A model generated the notes under the pieces. The model was given only the letters and a program-made list of their open reading frames with translations, made no database searches and was not told the origin of the DNA. The translations under genes were made by a program, and so were the position numbers. From positions 1 to 64,000 of the forward strand of contig DVJD01000080.1 in the NCBI GenBank assembly GCA_018710785.1: DNA of 64,000 bases, written 5' to 3'. Position 1 is the stretch's first letter, and every line of letters starts with the position of its first letter. Shown here one piece after another: positions 44,065-52,834 of the stretch. The DNA comes from Candidatus Fimimorpha excrementavium (GTDB lineage: Bacteria; Bacillota; Clostridia; Lachnospirales; Lachnospiraceae).

Positions 44065-45285
44065 TTATTTATTTTCTTTGTCAGCCATCATCATTGCACG
44101 TACTTTTAAGGAGAGACCAAACAGATTGATGAATCCTTCGGCATCGTGATGATCGTACAAATCGCCGGTTGTGAAGGAAGCGATGCTTTCGTTGTAAAGG
44201 CTGTATGGAGAAGTGGTACCCTGTTTGATGATGTTGCCCTTGTAAAGTTTCATCTTAACTTCTCCTGTCACATATTCCTGTGTGGAGGTGACGAAGGCCT
44301 GGAGCGCTTCACGCAGAGGAGTAAACCACTTTCCTTCATAGACCAAATCAGCAAAACGGTTTCCGATGGTCTTTTTAAATGCCATGGTATCGCGGTCCAG
44401 AATCAGTTCTTCCAGCTGCTCATGAGCCTCCAGGAGGATGGTTCCGCCCGGCGTTTCATAAACACCGCGGGATTTCATGCCTACAACACGGTTCTCCACA
44501 ATATCTACAATACCCACACCATGCTTTCCACCCAGAGCGTTCAGGTCACGGACGATATCAGATACTTTTTTCTTTTCTCCGTTGATGGCAACCGGCACAC
44601 CCTTTTCAAATGTTAGGGAAACCATTTCTCCTTCTTCCGGCGCTTTTTCAGGCGTTACGCCCAAAACCAGAAGGTGATCATAGTTTGGTGCCTGGGCAGG
44701 ATCCTCCAGTTCCAGACCTTCATGGCTGATGTGCCACAGGTTGCGGTCACGGCTGTAGCTGGAATCTGCGGAGAATGGAAGGTCGATGCCGTGCTTTTTG
44801 CAGTATTCGATTTCTTCTTCACGGGAGCTCATTCCCCATGTCTCATTGCATCTCCATGGAGCAATGATCTTTAAGTCAGGAGCCAGCGCCTTGATGCCCA
44901 GTTCAAAACGAACCTGGTCATTGCCTTTGCCGGTGGCGCCGTGGCAGATGGCTACCGCGCCTTCTTTTCTGGCTACTTCCACCAGTTTCTTGGCGATCAG
45001 AGGTCTTGCCATGGAAGTTCCGAGCAGGTATTTGTTTTCATATACAGCATTGGCCTGTACACAGGGAACCACATATTCGTCACAGAATTCATCTACCACA
45101 TCCAGCACGTATAATTTGGATGCACCGGATAATTTGGCACGTTCTTCCAGACCGTCCAGTTCATTTCCCTGGCCCACATCGATACAGCAGCAAACCACAT
45201 CATAATCATAGTTTTCCTTTAACCAGGGAATGATGGCAGTGGTATCCAGTCCGCCGGAATACGCTAAAATAACTTTTTCTTTCAT
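44065..45285 (-). CDS. argG: Argininosuccinate synthase
   Basis: This 406-residue enzyme joins citrulline and aspartate with ATP, the penultimate step of arginine synthesis. It has the PP-loop VILAYSGGLDTTAI, DVGQGNELDG, GTSMARPLIAK, HGATGKGNDQVRFE and the C-terminal SLYNESIASFTTGD. AGAAGGAGAG precedes the ATG. It is monocistronic and divergent from the argCJBD operon across a region with operator-like palindromes, so joint ArgR control is likely. Confidence 0.97.
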   Translation of the reverse strand: MKEKVILAYSGGLDTTAIIPWLKENYDYDVVCCCIDVGQGNELDGLEERAKLSGASKLYVLDVVDEFCDEYVVPCVQANAVYENKYLLGTSMARPLIAKKLVEVARKEGAVAICHGATGKGNDQVRFELGIKALAPDLKIIAPWRCNETWGMSSREEEIEYCKKHGIDLPFSADSSYSRDRNLWHISHEGLELEDPAQAPNYDHLLVLGVTPEKAPEEGEMVSLTFEKGVPVAINGEKKKVSDIVRDLNALGGKHGVGIVDIVENRVVGMKSRGVYETPGGTILLEAHEQLEELILDRDTMAFKKTIGNRFADLVYEGKWFTPLREALQAFVTSTQEYVTGEVKMKLYKGNIIKQGTTSPYSLYNESIASFTTGDLYDHHDAEGFINLFGLSLKVRAMMMADKENK

Positions 45286-45438
45286 AATGATACTCTCCTT
45301 CTATTTCTATTTTTCTTCCTGTATGTAACCTCATTTTCCTCCCGCAGGGAATGCCCACAGGGAATGGTATCATGGTGATTACTATACATCAACTTGCATC
45401 GGAATGCAATAGGAAAAATGAAAAAAAAGAAAAAAACA

Positions 45439-45522
45439 CTTGCATAATATTCATTAAATATGTATAATTATGAAAAAATCCCGAATAAAAGTTGAATATA
45501 TGCAAACAAAATGCATATTCAA
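45439..45522. promoter_or_regulatory. Candidate arginine-repressor operators and argG promoter
   Basis: TTGAATATATGCA (45492-45504) and TGCATATTCAA (45512-45522) are near-perfect inverted repeats. On the minus strand they supply TTGAAT and TATATT, 16 bases apart, as an argG promoter. An AT-rich segment with TTGCATAATATTCAT (45440-45454) lies nearby. TGnAT..ATnCA arms are ARG-box-like. The rest of the 364-base gap (45286-45649) holds only the divergent promoter for the argC operon. Confidence 0.6.
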
Positions 45523-45576
45523 TGGAAAGGGAGGAGAGCCTGGAAGAAACCGTACCGGCATGAAACAGCAGATTGC

Positions 45577-45604
45577 TTTACAATGGGAAAAAGTTTGCTA
45601 TAAT
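45577..45604 (+). promoter_or_regulatory. Promoter of the HD-argCJBD operon
   Basis: TTTACA (45577-45582) and TATAAT (45599-45604) are 16 bases apart, 45 bases before the HD gene start. Confidence 0.8.
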
Positions 45605-45649
45605 GGATAAAAACGGAGTCCGCAGATAAAAAACGGTGAGGAGGATTTC

Positions 45650-46192
45650 ATGGATACGGATGGAAAGCTGATTATGGAAATGATTCGTTATTATGAGAGT
45701 GATCCGAAGCGGGTGGGCCATTTCCTTAAAGTATATGGGTACGCCAAGACAATCGGGGAAGCGGAAGCGCTGAGTCCTCAGCTGGAGCAGATTTTGGAGA
45801 TCGCCGCCATTGTACATGATATCGGAATCAAAGCCAGTCTTAAAAAATATAAAAGCAGTGCGGGAAAGTATCAGGAGAGGGAGGGACCGCCTTTGGCAAA
45901 GGCCATGCTGGAAAAATTAAAGTATCCGGCCGAACTGATCGGACGTGTCTGCTATCTGGTGGGCCACCATCATACGTATACGAACATCAACGGTCTGGAT
46001 TATCAGATCCTGGTGGAGGCAGACTTTCTGGTAAATATGGAAGAATCCGGTATGGAGAAGGAACAGATAAAATACGTCGGTGAGACGATTTTTAAAACCG
46101 AATGCGGAAAGGTCATTTTGAAGGAACTGTATTTGAGCGATCCGCAGGAGGAGAAGAAAAGAAAAAACAGAAGGAAAGAGGAGAACAGTTAA
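45650..46192 (+). CDS. HD-domain phosphohydrolase leading the arginine operon
   Basis: This 180-residue protein has the metal site of HD phosphohydrolases: His24 (VGHFLKV), His56-Asp57 (IVHDIG), the HHH triplet at 106-108 (VGHHHTY) and Asp124 (VEADFLVN). The C-terminal 20 residues are Lys/Glu/Arg-rich. Its substrate is unknown; nucleotides are typical for the superfamily. It is the first gene after the arg promoter and ends one base before argC begins, so it is co-expressed with arginine synthesis. Why is not evident. Confidence 0.85.
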   Translation: MDTDGKLIMEMIRYYESDPKRVGHFLKVYGYAKTIGEAEALSPQLEQILEIAAIVHDIGIKASLKKYKSSAGKYQEREGPPLAKAMLEKLKYPAELIGRVCYLVGHHHTYTNINGLDYQILVEADFLVNMEESGMEKEQIKYVGETIFKTECGKVILKELYLSDPQEEKKRKNRRKEENS

Positions 46193-46193
46193 A

Positions 46194-47234
46194 ATGATAA
46201 AAGCAGGAATCATAGGGTCAACAGGATATGCCGGAAATGAGCTGGTAAGGCTGCTGCTGCAGCATAAGGAGGCAAAAATCGTATGGTACGGCTCCCGGAG
46301 CTATATTGGAGAAGAATATGCTTCTGTCTATAGAAATATGTTTCGGCTGGTGGATGAAACGTGCCTGGATGATAATATGGAGGCGCTGGCAGAGGAAGCG
46401 GATGTGATTTTCACTGCGACACCCCAGGGACTTTGCGCATCTTTGGTGACCGAAGAGATATTGAAGAAGACCAAGATCATTGACTTGAGCGCCGATTTTC
46501 GTATCAAGGACGTGAAGACCTATGAACAGTGGTACGGTATCGAACACAAGAGTCCGCAGTTTATCGGTGAAGCGGTCTATGGACTGTGTGAGATCAACCG
46601 GGAGCAGGTGAAGCATGCGCGCCTGGTGGCGAATCCGGGATGTTATCCGACCTGCAGCACCCTTTCCATATATCCGCTGGTGAAGGAGGGCATCATTGAT
46701 CCCAATACCATCATCATTGACGCGAAATCAGGAACTTCGGGGGCAGGAAGAGGAGCCAAACTTCAAAATCTTTTCTGTGAAGTCAATGAAAACATAAAGG
46801 CATACGGGGTGACTACCCATCGTCATACACCGGAAATCGAAGAACAGCTGGGATACGCGGCCGGATGTCCGGTGACGCTGAATTTCACGCCCCATCTGGT
46901 GCCGATGAATAGGGGAATTCTGGTGACCGCCTATGCTTCTCTGGCAAAGGATGTGACAGAGCAGGAAATCCGTGCCATCTATCATAACTATTATGACAGC
47001 GAGACGTTTGTCCGTGTTCTGAATCCGGGAGACTGTCCGGAGACACGCTTTGTGGAGGGCAGCAACTATGTGGATGTCAATGTTAAACTGGATTCCAGGA
47101 CCAGGCGCGTCATTATGATGGGAGCCATGGATAATCTGGTGAAAGGAGCTGCCGGTCAGGCGATTCAGAATATGAATCTGATGTTTGGGCTGCCGGAAAC
47201 CATGGGATTGATGCAGGTGCCCATGTTCCCGTGA
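46194..47234 (+). CDS. argC: N-acetyl-gamma-glutamyl-phosphate reductase
   Basis: This 346-residue NADPH enzyme makes N-acetylglutamate semialdehyde in the arginine pathway. It shows the Rossmann start AGIIGSTGYAGNELVRLL, the catalytic Cys in NPGCYPTCS, the catalytic His in THRHTPEI, and a C-terminal GAMDNLVKGAAGQAIQNMN. It is the long, type-1 form. GAGGAG lies before the ATG. Confidence 0.97.
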   Translation: MIKAGIIGSTGYAGNELVRLLLQHKEAKIVWYGSRSYIGEEYASVYRNMFRLVDETCLDDNMEALAEEADVIFTATPQGLCASLVTEEILKKTKIIDLSADFRIKDVKTYEQWYGIEHKSPQFIGEAVYGLCEINREQVKHARLVANPGCYPTCSTLSIYPLVKEGIIDPNTIIIDAKSGTSGAGRGAKLQNLFCEVNENIKAYGVTTHRHTPEIEEQLGYAAGCPVTLNFTPHLVPMNRGILVTAYASLAKDVTEQEIRAIYHNYYDSETFVRVLNPGDCPETRFVEGSNYVDVNVKLDSRTRRVIMMGAMDNLVKGAAGQAIQNMNLMFGLPETMGLMQVPMFP

Positions 47235-47298
47235 TGGCTTGAACGCAGAAAAAGAAAAGAATTGAAATGCCGCTTGCGCGGCGGAATGAGAGGAAAAT

Positions 47299-48522
47299 AT
47301 GAAGAAGATAGATGGAGGAATCACCGCGGCAGCGGGATTTTTGGCGGCCGGATTAAACGCCGGGATTAAAGGAACCGAAAAAAAAGATATGGCCATGGTT
47401 TACAGTGAAGTACCATGTACAGCAGCGGGCGTATTTACGACCAATGTGGTGAAAGCGGCGCCGGTAAAGTGGGATAAGAACGTGGTGGATACCGCGCCTT
47501 TTGTCCAGGCGATCGTGGTAAACAGCGGTGTGGCCAATGCCTGTACCGGAGAGGAGGGCTATCAGTACTGTGTGGATATGGCTTCCCAGGCCGGCCAGGC
47601 GCTTGGGGTGCCGACGGATGCGGTTTTGGTGGCATCTACTGGTGTGATCGGAAGGCAGCTGCCCATGGATAAAATCAAACCGGGAATTCAGGCGCTTTCC
47701 AAAGCTTTGGGAGCGTCCAGGGAGGATGCGGCCCAGGCGGCCCAGGCCATCATGACCACGGATACAAAGCCGAAGGAAGTGGCGCTGGAGATTGAAATCG
47801 ACGGAAAAAAGGCGGTGGTTTCCGGCATGTGCAAAGGCTCCGGCATGATTCATCCCAACATGGCCACCATGCTCTGCTTTGTGGTGACGGATGCGGCCAT
47901 ATCCCATGAAATGCTTCAAAAGGCTCTCAGCAGCATCGTGGTGGATACCTTCAACATGATCTCCGTGGACGGCGATACGTCCACCAACGACAGTGTCCTG
48001 CTTTTGGCAAACGGCAGGGCGGGAAATAAACGGATTGAACAAGAGGGAGAAGATTACGAAACATTCTGCGAGGCTTTGCGGGAAGTGATGACAGAACTGT
48101 CAAAGAAAATTGCGGGAGACGGCGAGGGATGCACCTGTCTGTTTGAGGCAAAGGTTATCGGGGCAGAGACCAAGGAGCAGGCACGTATTCTGGCAAAATC
48201 CATCATTTGTTCCAATCTGACCAAGGCGGCTATATTCGGCCATGACGCCAACTGGGGACGAATCCTGTGCGCCATGGGATATTCCGGGGCTTCCTTTGAG
48301 CCGGAAAAGGTGGACATCTATTTTGAGAGCAAGGCCGGTAAGCTGAAGATTGTGGAGAACGGTGTGGATACCGGATACAGTGAAGAAAAGGCTACGGAAA
48401 TCCTCTCCCAGGAAGAAGTGACGGCCATCGCGGACATCAAGATGGGAAATGAGGGAGCGACGGCCTGGGGATGCGATCTGACGTATGATTATGTGAAGAT
48501 CAATGGAGATTACAGAAGCTGA
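47299..48522 (+). CDS. argJ: Bifunctional glutamate N-acetyltransferase / ornithine acetyltransferase
   Basis: This 407-residue protein recycles the acetyl group from acetylornithine to glutamate. It is made as a precursor that cleaves itself before the nucleophilic Thr of [12 protein letters not shown] (about residue 189); KGSGM precedes it. It also has [10 protein letters not shown] and the C-terminal [19 protein letters not shown]. Its presence with argC, argB and argD means the cyclic acetyl-recycling pathway. Confidence 0.97.
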   Translation: MKKIDGGITAAAGFLAAGLNAGIKGTEKKDMAMVYSEVPCTAAGVFTTNVVKAAPVKWDKNVVDTAPFVQAIVVNSGVANACTGEEGYQYCVDMASQAGQALGVPTDAVLVASTGVIGRQLPMDKIKPGIQALSKALGASREDAAQAAQAIMTTDTKPKEVALEIEIDGKKAVVSGMCKGSGMIHPNMATMLCFVVTDAAISHEMLQKALSSIVVDTFNMISVDGDTSTNDSVLLLANGRAGNKRIEQEGEDYETFCEALREVMTELSKKIAGDGEGCTCLFEAKVIGAETKEQARILAKSIICSNLTKAAIFGHDANWGRILCAMGYSGASFEPEKVDIYFESKAGKLKIVENGVDTGYSEEKATEILSQEEVTAIADIKMGNEGATAWGCDLTYDYVKINGDYRS

Positions 48523-48544
48523 CAGCAGAAATGAAAAGGAGAAC

Positions 48545-49423
48545 ATGAAATTGAATAAGGAAATTATGCATAAGGCAGAGACTTTAATCGAGGCTCTTCC
48601 GTATATTCAGAGATTCAACAGAAAAATTATCGTGGTAAAATATGGCGGAAGCGCCATGGCGGATGAGGAATTGAAGCGCCATGTCATTCAGGATGTGGTT
48701 TTGCTGAAGCTGGTTGGATTTAAGCCGATCATCGTGCACGGAGGGGGAAAGGAAATCAGCCGCTGGGTGAGCAAGGTGGGCAAAGAGCCGAAATTTGTCA
48801 ATGGTCTTCGCGTGACCGATGAAGAAACCATGGAAATTGCGGAAATGGTGCTGAATAAAGTGAACAAAAGCCTGGTCTCCCTCGTCCATGAGCTGGGGGT
48901 TAAGGCCGTGGGAATATCGGGGAAGGACGGAGAACTGCTGCGGGTGGACAGAAAATATTCCAATGGACAGGACATTGGATATGTGGGCGAAGTAAAAGAA
49001 GTCAATCCCAAGATTCTTTACGATCTCCTGGAAAAAGACTTTCTGCCCATCGTCTGCCCGGTGGGATTTGATGATTCCTATCACAGCTATAACATCAATG
49101 CGGATGATGCGGCATGTGCCATTGCGACGGCTGTCAAGGCGGAAAAGCTGGCGTTTTTGACGGATGTGGAAGGCGTATACCGGGATCCGGCCGACGAATC
49201 CACGCTGATTTCCGAACTGCCTGTCAGTGAGATGGAAGAGCTGATCGCCAGCGGAACGATCGGCGGGGGCATGCTCCCGAAACTGAAGAACTGTATGGAT
49301 GCGGTCAAAAACGGTGTATCCAGAGTACATATCATGGACGGCAGAATCGCCCATTGTCTGCTCTTGGAGATTTTCACGAAAAAAGGGATAGGAACCGCGG
49401 TGATTGGAAACGAAAAAGAATAG
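48545..49423 (+). CDS. argB: Acetylglutamate kinase
   Basis: This 292-residue amino acid kinase has [12 protein letters not shown] (phosphate loop), [12 protein letters not shown], the substrate stretch [11 protein letters not shown] and [11 protein letters not shown], and [11 protein letters not shown] near the C-terminus. The start at 48545 follows AAAAGGAG; an in-frame ATG at 48503 lies inside argJ. It has an N-terminal helix extension (about 1-22), the type associated with arginine-inhibited hexameric enzymes. Confidence 0.96.
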   Translation: MKLNKEIMHKAETLIEALPYIQRFNRKIIVVKYGGSAMADEELKRHVIQDVVLLKLVGFKPIIVHGGGKEISRWVSKVGKEPKFVNGLRVTDEETMEIAEMVLNKVNKSLVSLVHELGVKAVGISGKDGELLRVDRKYSNGQDIGYVGEVKEVNPKILYDLLEKDFLPIVCPVGFDDSYHSYNINADDAACAIATAVKAEKLAFLTDVEGVYRDPADESTLISELPVSEMEELIASGTIGGGMLPKLKNCMDAVKNGVSRVHIMDGRIAHCLLLEIFTKKGIGTAVIGNEKE

Positions 49424-49493
49424 AACTCTGGTCAGCAGTCAGCTCGGATGCCGAAGATGAGAAAAACGGCCAGCACAGAAAAGAGGATGGAAG

Positions 49494-50675
49494 ATGAAAA
49501 CAGAAGAATATATTGAGAAAGCGGAGGGCGCGCTCCTCCACACGTATAATCGTTATCCGGTGGTATTGGACAGGGGAGAGGGCGTATACCTGTACGACAC
49601 CAATGGAAAAAAGTATCTGGATTTTGCGGCAGGCATCGCCGTATTTGCCCTGGGATATCACTATAAAGGGCTGGATGAAGCTTTGAAAAATCAGGTGGAT
49701 AAACTGATTCATACATCCAATTTGTTTTATAATGTGCCTGCTCTGGATGCGGCTGCCAAGCTGAAAGAGGTCACCGGACTGGACCGCGTATTTTTTACAA
49801 ACAGCGGAACAGAAGCCATTGAGGGAGCCATTAAACTGGCCAGAAAGTATGCATGGAAGAAGGATCACGGACATGACCATGAAATCATTGCCATGAACCA
49901 TTCCTTTCATGGGAGAACCATGGGGGCCCTGTCCGTTACGGGAAATGAACACTATCAGGAACCGTTTAAACCCATGATCGGCGGGATAAAATTTGCCGAA
50001 TTCAATAATCTGGACAGTGTAAAAGCCCTGGTCAATGAAAAGACATGCGCCATCATCATGGAGACGCTGCAGGGCGAGGGCGGAATCTATCAGGCGGAGG
50101 AATCCTTTATCAAGGGTGTCCGTCAAATCTGTGATGAACATGATATCCTTTTGATTCTGGATGAAATCCAGTGCGGTATGGGAAGAACAGGAACCATGTT
50201 TTGCTTCCAGCAGTACGGTGTTATGCCGGATATCATGACAGTGGCAAAGGCCCTGGGATGCGGAGTGCCCATCGGTGCGTTTGTATGTACAGAAAAAGCG
50301 GCTTCTCTGGAGCCGGGAGACCATGGCACCACATATGGGGGAAATCCGATGGTCTGCGCCGCAGCCAGCAAAGTGCTGGATATCTTCAAAGAAGACGATA
50401 TCCTGGAGCATGTAAAAGAGGTGGGGGCGTATCTCTATGAGAAACTGGAAGAAATTAAGGAAAGCAGTCCAATTGTGACAGCCCATCGGGGAATGGGGCT
50501 GATGCAGGGACTGGAAGTCTCCTGTGCGCCGTCTGAGGTCATCACGAAGGCGATGGATCGGGGACTGATTATCATTTCGGCCGGAAGCAATGTGCTTCGC
50601 TTCGTTCCGCCGCTGGTCATCACGAAAGAACATGTGGATGAAATGACAGCGATTCTTAAAGAGTGCCTGGCATAG
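49494..50675 (+). CDS. argD: Acetylornithine aminotransferase
   Basis: This 393-residue PLP enzyme converts N-acetylglutamate semialdehyde to acetylornithine. It shows the aminotransferase class III pattern: LDFAAGIAVFALGY, NSGTEAIEGAIKLARK, LILDEIQCGMGRTG and the PLP lysine in VAKALGCGVPIGA, then HGTTYGGNPMVCAAA. It is the last gene of the arg operon, 70 bases after argB. No argF or carbamoyl phosphate synthase gene is in the window. Confidence 0.95.
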   Translation: MKTEEYIEKAEGALLHTYNRYPVVLDRGEGVYLYDTNGKKYLDFAAGIAVFALGYHYKGLDEALKNQVDKLIHTSNLFYNVPALDAAAKLKEVTGLDRVFFTNSGTEAIEGAIKLARKYAWKKDHGHDHEIIAMNHSFHGRTMGALSVTGNEHYQEPFKPMIGGIKFAEFNNLDSVKALVNEKTCAIIMETLQGEGGIYQAEESFIKGVRQICDEHDILLILDEIQCGMGRTGTMFCFQQYGVMPDIMTVAKALGCGVPIGAFVCTEKAASLEPGDHGTTYGGNPMVCAAASKVLDIFKEDDILEHVKEVGAYLYEKLEEIKESSPIVTAHRGMGLMQGLEVSCAPSEVITKAMDRGLIIISAGSNVLRFVPPLVITKEHVDEMTAILKECLA

Positions 50676-50730
50676 GAAGAATCCGGAAAGATAAGAATTC
50701 CCGGACTAAAATCTGAAGAAAATGGAAATA

Positions 50731-50795
50731 GTAATGGAGAGGATGCCAAATACCTTTGCCGTAAAAACGGCAGGGTCGGCAGCCTCTTTTCCTAT
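50731..50795 (+). terminator. Two-tier hairpin after argD (terminator or leader)
   Basis: GAGAGGATGCC pairs with GGCAGCCTCT, and nested within it ACCTTTGCCGT pairs with ACGGCAGGGT round an AAAA loop. A short T-run (TTTT) follows. The shape is that of a long terminator for the arg operon, though the T-run is poor. It could also be a leader structure for the YdcZ gene. Confidence 0.6.
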
Positions 50796-50799
50796 ATAA

Positions 50800-50815
50800 C
50801 CGGAACCGGTTCCGG
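50800..50815. repeat. Perfect 16-bp palindrome CCGGAACCGGTTCCGG
   Basis: The site is a perfect 16-base palindrome built of three CCGG blocks, 31 bases before the YdcZ start. It may be an operator, but no regulator gene is adjacent. Confidence 0.55.
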
Positions 50816-50846
50816 AAAACGAATGCTTCAGATTGGAGGAATTTTT

Positions 50847-51281
50847 ATGTTTGGTGTGATGATGGCGCTGGTCTCAGGCGCGCTGATGAGTATTCAGGGA
50901 GTATTTAATACCGAGGTGACGAAACAGAGCAGCATCTGGGCAGCCGCTGGATTTGTGCAGCTGACGGCCCTTGTGACATGCGCGGCGGCATGGTATGTGA
51001 CCGGCAAGGGGGATGTGGCCGGTATGTTCCATATGGACAAGAAATATATGCTTTTGGGAGGAGTAATCGGTGCGTTTATTACGATCACAGTGATTAAGAG
51101 TATGGATGCTCTTGGGCCAGCAAAAGCCGTCATGATCATCGTGATTTCTCAGCTGGCCGTGGCGTATCTGATTGAACTATTTGGGCTTTTTGGTGTGGAA
51201 AAAGTCGGATTTGAATGGAAAAAGGCATTGGGGATGGCATTGGCTGTGGCCGGAATTGTGATTTTCAAATGGGAATACTGA
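50847..51281 (+). CDS. YdcZ/DUF606-family DMT transporter
   Basis: This 144-residue membrane protein has five hydrophobic segments and the DUF606 pattern: MMALVSGALMSIQGVFNTEV, WAAAGFVQLTAL and GGVIGAFITITVIKSMDALGPAKAVMIIVISQL. Such half-size members dimerise, and substrates are unproven. The start at 50847 follows GGAGGAATTTTT. It has no obvious operon partner; a 16-base palindrome lies upstream. Confidence 0.88.
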   Translation: MFGVMMALVSGALMSIQGVFNTEVTKQSSIWAAAGFVQLTALVTCAAAWYVTGKGDVAGMFHMDKKYMLLGGVIGAFITITVIKSMDALGPAKAVMIIVISQLAVAYLIELFGLFGVEKVGFEWKKALGMALAVAGIVIFKWEY

Positions 51282-51305
51282 TGAGAAACGGGGGTAAAAA
51301 ATCCC

Positions 51306-51334
51306 TTGCCAAACCTAGAGGAATTCGTTACAAT
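51306..51334 (+). promoter_or_regulatory. Promoter of the comEA-TCS-comEC region
   Basis: TTGCCA (51306-51311) and TACAAT (51329-51334) are 17 bases apart, 67 bases before comEA. Confidence 0.7.
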
Positions 51335-51400
51335 GGTAGTAACAGTCATGATCTGGCTGGATTCTGGGTGCTTGGAGAGCAGGAAGGGGTCTGACCGATT

Positions 51401-52084
51401 ATGATTCAAAAAATATTCTCCAAAAAAAATGTGGCACTGGCTGTTTTGATTTTGGCCGCCGGGATTTTGTATATGACCTCAGGCTCTTCCGATGGGGAAG
51501 AGTGGCAGGTCATTGCTGTGACAGAGACGGACGCCCGGTCGGAAGAGGAAACGGAAGAAGCCGGTCTGCCATCTGAGACCGGCGGCAAAGATATGCCGAC
51601 TGCTGAAGAAGCGGATTCGGAGCCGACGGGCGGGATGCAGATGGTATTTGTCCATGTGGCCGGTGCGGTCAACAGCCCCGGCGTGTATCAGGTGGAAGCG
51701 GGAACCAGAGTTTACCAGGTGATCGATTTGGCGGGAGGGCTGACCGGCGATGCCGACAGAGAATTTTTAAATATGGCTCAGTTGGTGGCAGACGGGCAGA
51801 AGATCACGGTCTATACCAAAGAAGAGGTGGAGGCCGGGGAGGCAGAACGTCCTGCCGACGGCGCTGTCTCAGGCACGGTTCCCTCGGCAAAAGAAAAAAT
51901 TAACCTGAACACTGCAGGGAAAGAGGCCCTCATGAGCCTGACCGGCATCGGGGAAGCCAAAGCTGACGCAATCCTGGCCTATCGCATGGAACATGGAACC
52001 TTTCAGTCCATAGAAGAGATTATGGAGGTCCCGGGAATCAAATCTGCCGCATTTGAAAAGATAAAAGATGATATCACCGTTTAG
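51401..52084 (+). CDS. comEA: ComEA-like DNA-binding protein
   Basis: This 227-residue protein has an N-terminal membrane anchor (about 10-28), an acidic linker and an SLBB-type domain (about 80-140, VFVHVAGAVNSPGVYQ). A C-terminal helix-hairpin-helix pair (about 165-227, INLNTAGKEALMSLTGIGEAKADAIL) binds double-stranded DNA. ComEA captures DNA at the outer face of the membrane for uptake through ComEC. The ribosome binding site is weak, with AAGGGG about 15 bases before the ATG. Confidence 0.93.
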   Translation: MIQKIFSKKNVALAVLILAAGILYMTSGSSDGEEWQVIAVTETDARSEEETEEAGLPSETGGKDMPTAEEADSEPTGGMQMVFVHVAGAVNSPGVYQVEAGTRVYQVIDLAGGLTGDADREFLNMAQLVADGQKITVYTKEEVEAGEAERPADGAVSGTVPSAKEKINLNTAGKEALMSLTGIGEAKADAILAYRMEHGTFQSIEEIMEVPGIKSAAFEKIKDDITV

Positions 52085-52113
52085 GAAAAGAAGAAAAGAC
52101 AGGAGTAAGCATC

Positions 52114-52809
52114 ATGGCAAAGGTATTGGTAGTAGATGATGAAAAGATGATCGTAAAGGGGATACGGTTCAGTCTGCTTCAGGATCAAATGGAAGTGGAC
52201 TGCGCTTATGACGGCGAGGAAGCCGTGGAGATGGCAAAGAAAAAGGAATATGATGTGGTGCTTTTGGATGTCATGCTGCCAAAGCTGGACGGATTTGAGG
52301 TCTGCCAGCAGATTCGTGAATTTTCCAATATGCCGATTATCATGCTGACGGCGAAGGGAGATGATATGGATAAAATCCTTGGCCTGGAATACGGAGCAGA
52401 TGATTATATCACAAAGCCTTTTAACATCCTGGAGGTAAAAGCCCGAATCAAAGCCATCATGCGGCGCAGCGGTCACAATAAGACTGTGAAGGAAAAGGAA
52501 GAAGAAAGCAAAATTGTGACAGCCGGTGATTTGAAATTGGATACAGAAGGCAGAAGAGTGTTCATAGCCGGAAAGGAAATCAATGTCACTGCCAAGGAAT
52601 TTGACCTCCTGGAACTTCTGATTTTGAATCCGAATAAAGTATACAGCAGAGAAAATCTGTTGAATATCGTCTGGGGATATGAGTATCCGGGTGATGTGAG
52701 AACGGTAGATGTGCATATCCGGCGTCTGCGTGAAAAGATCGAGACAAATCCGAGCGAACCAAAATATGTGCATACAAAGTGGGGAGTGGGTTATTATTTT
52801 AAGAATTAA
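52114..52809 (+). CDS. OmpR-family response regulator
   Basis: This 231-residue regulator has a receiver domain with acidic pocket Asp8-Asp9, phosphoacceptor Asp52 (LLDVMLP) and Lys near 104 (TKPF). A winged-helix output domain of the OmpR/PhoB type (about 130-231) ends KYVHTKWGVGYYFKN. It pairs with the following histidine kinase. Its position between comEA and comEC is unusual. Target genes cannot be told from the sequence. Confidence 0.93.
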   Translation: MAKVLVVDDEKMIVKGIRFSLLQDQMEVDCAYDGEEAVEMAKKKEYDVVLLDVMLPKLDGFEVCQQIREFSNMPIIMLTAKGDDMDKILGLEYGADDYITKPFNILEVKARIKAIMRRSGHNKTVKEKEEESKIVTAGDLKLDTEGRRVFIAGKEINVTAKEFDLLELLILNPNKVYSRENLLNIVWGYEYPGDVRTVDVHIRRLREKIETNPSEPKYVHTKWGVGYYFKN

Positions 52810-52834
52810 AGGACTGGGAAAACGTATAAAAAGC

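Noticed and set aside
49374-50633. 419-codon open frame on the minus strand
   Set aside because: It is an antisense shadow of argD; the sense strand has a full, motif-complete enzyme.
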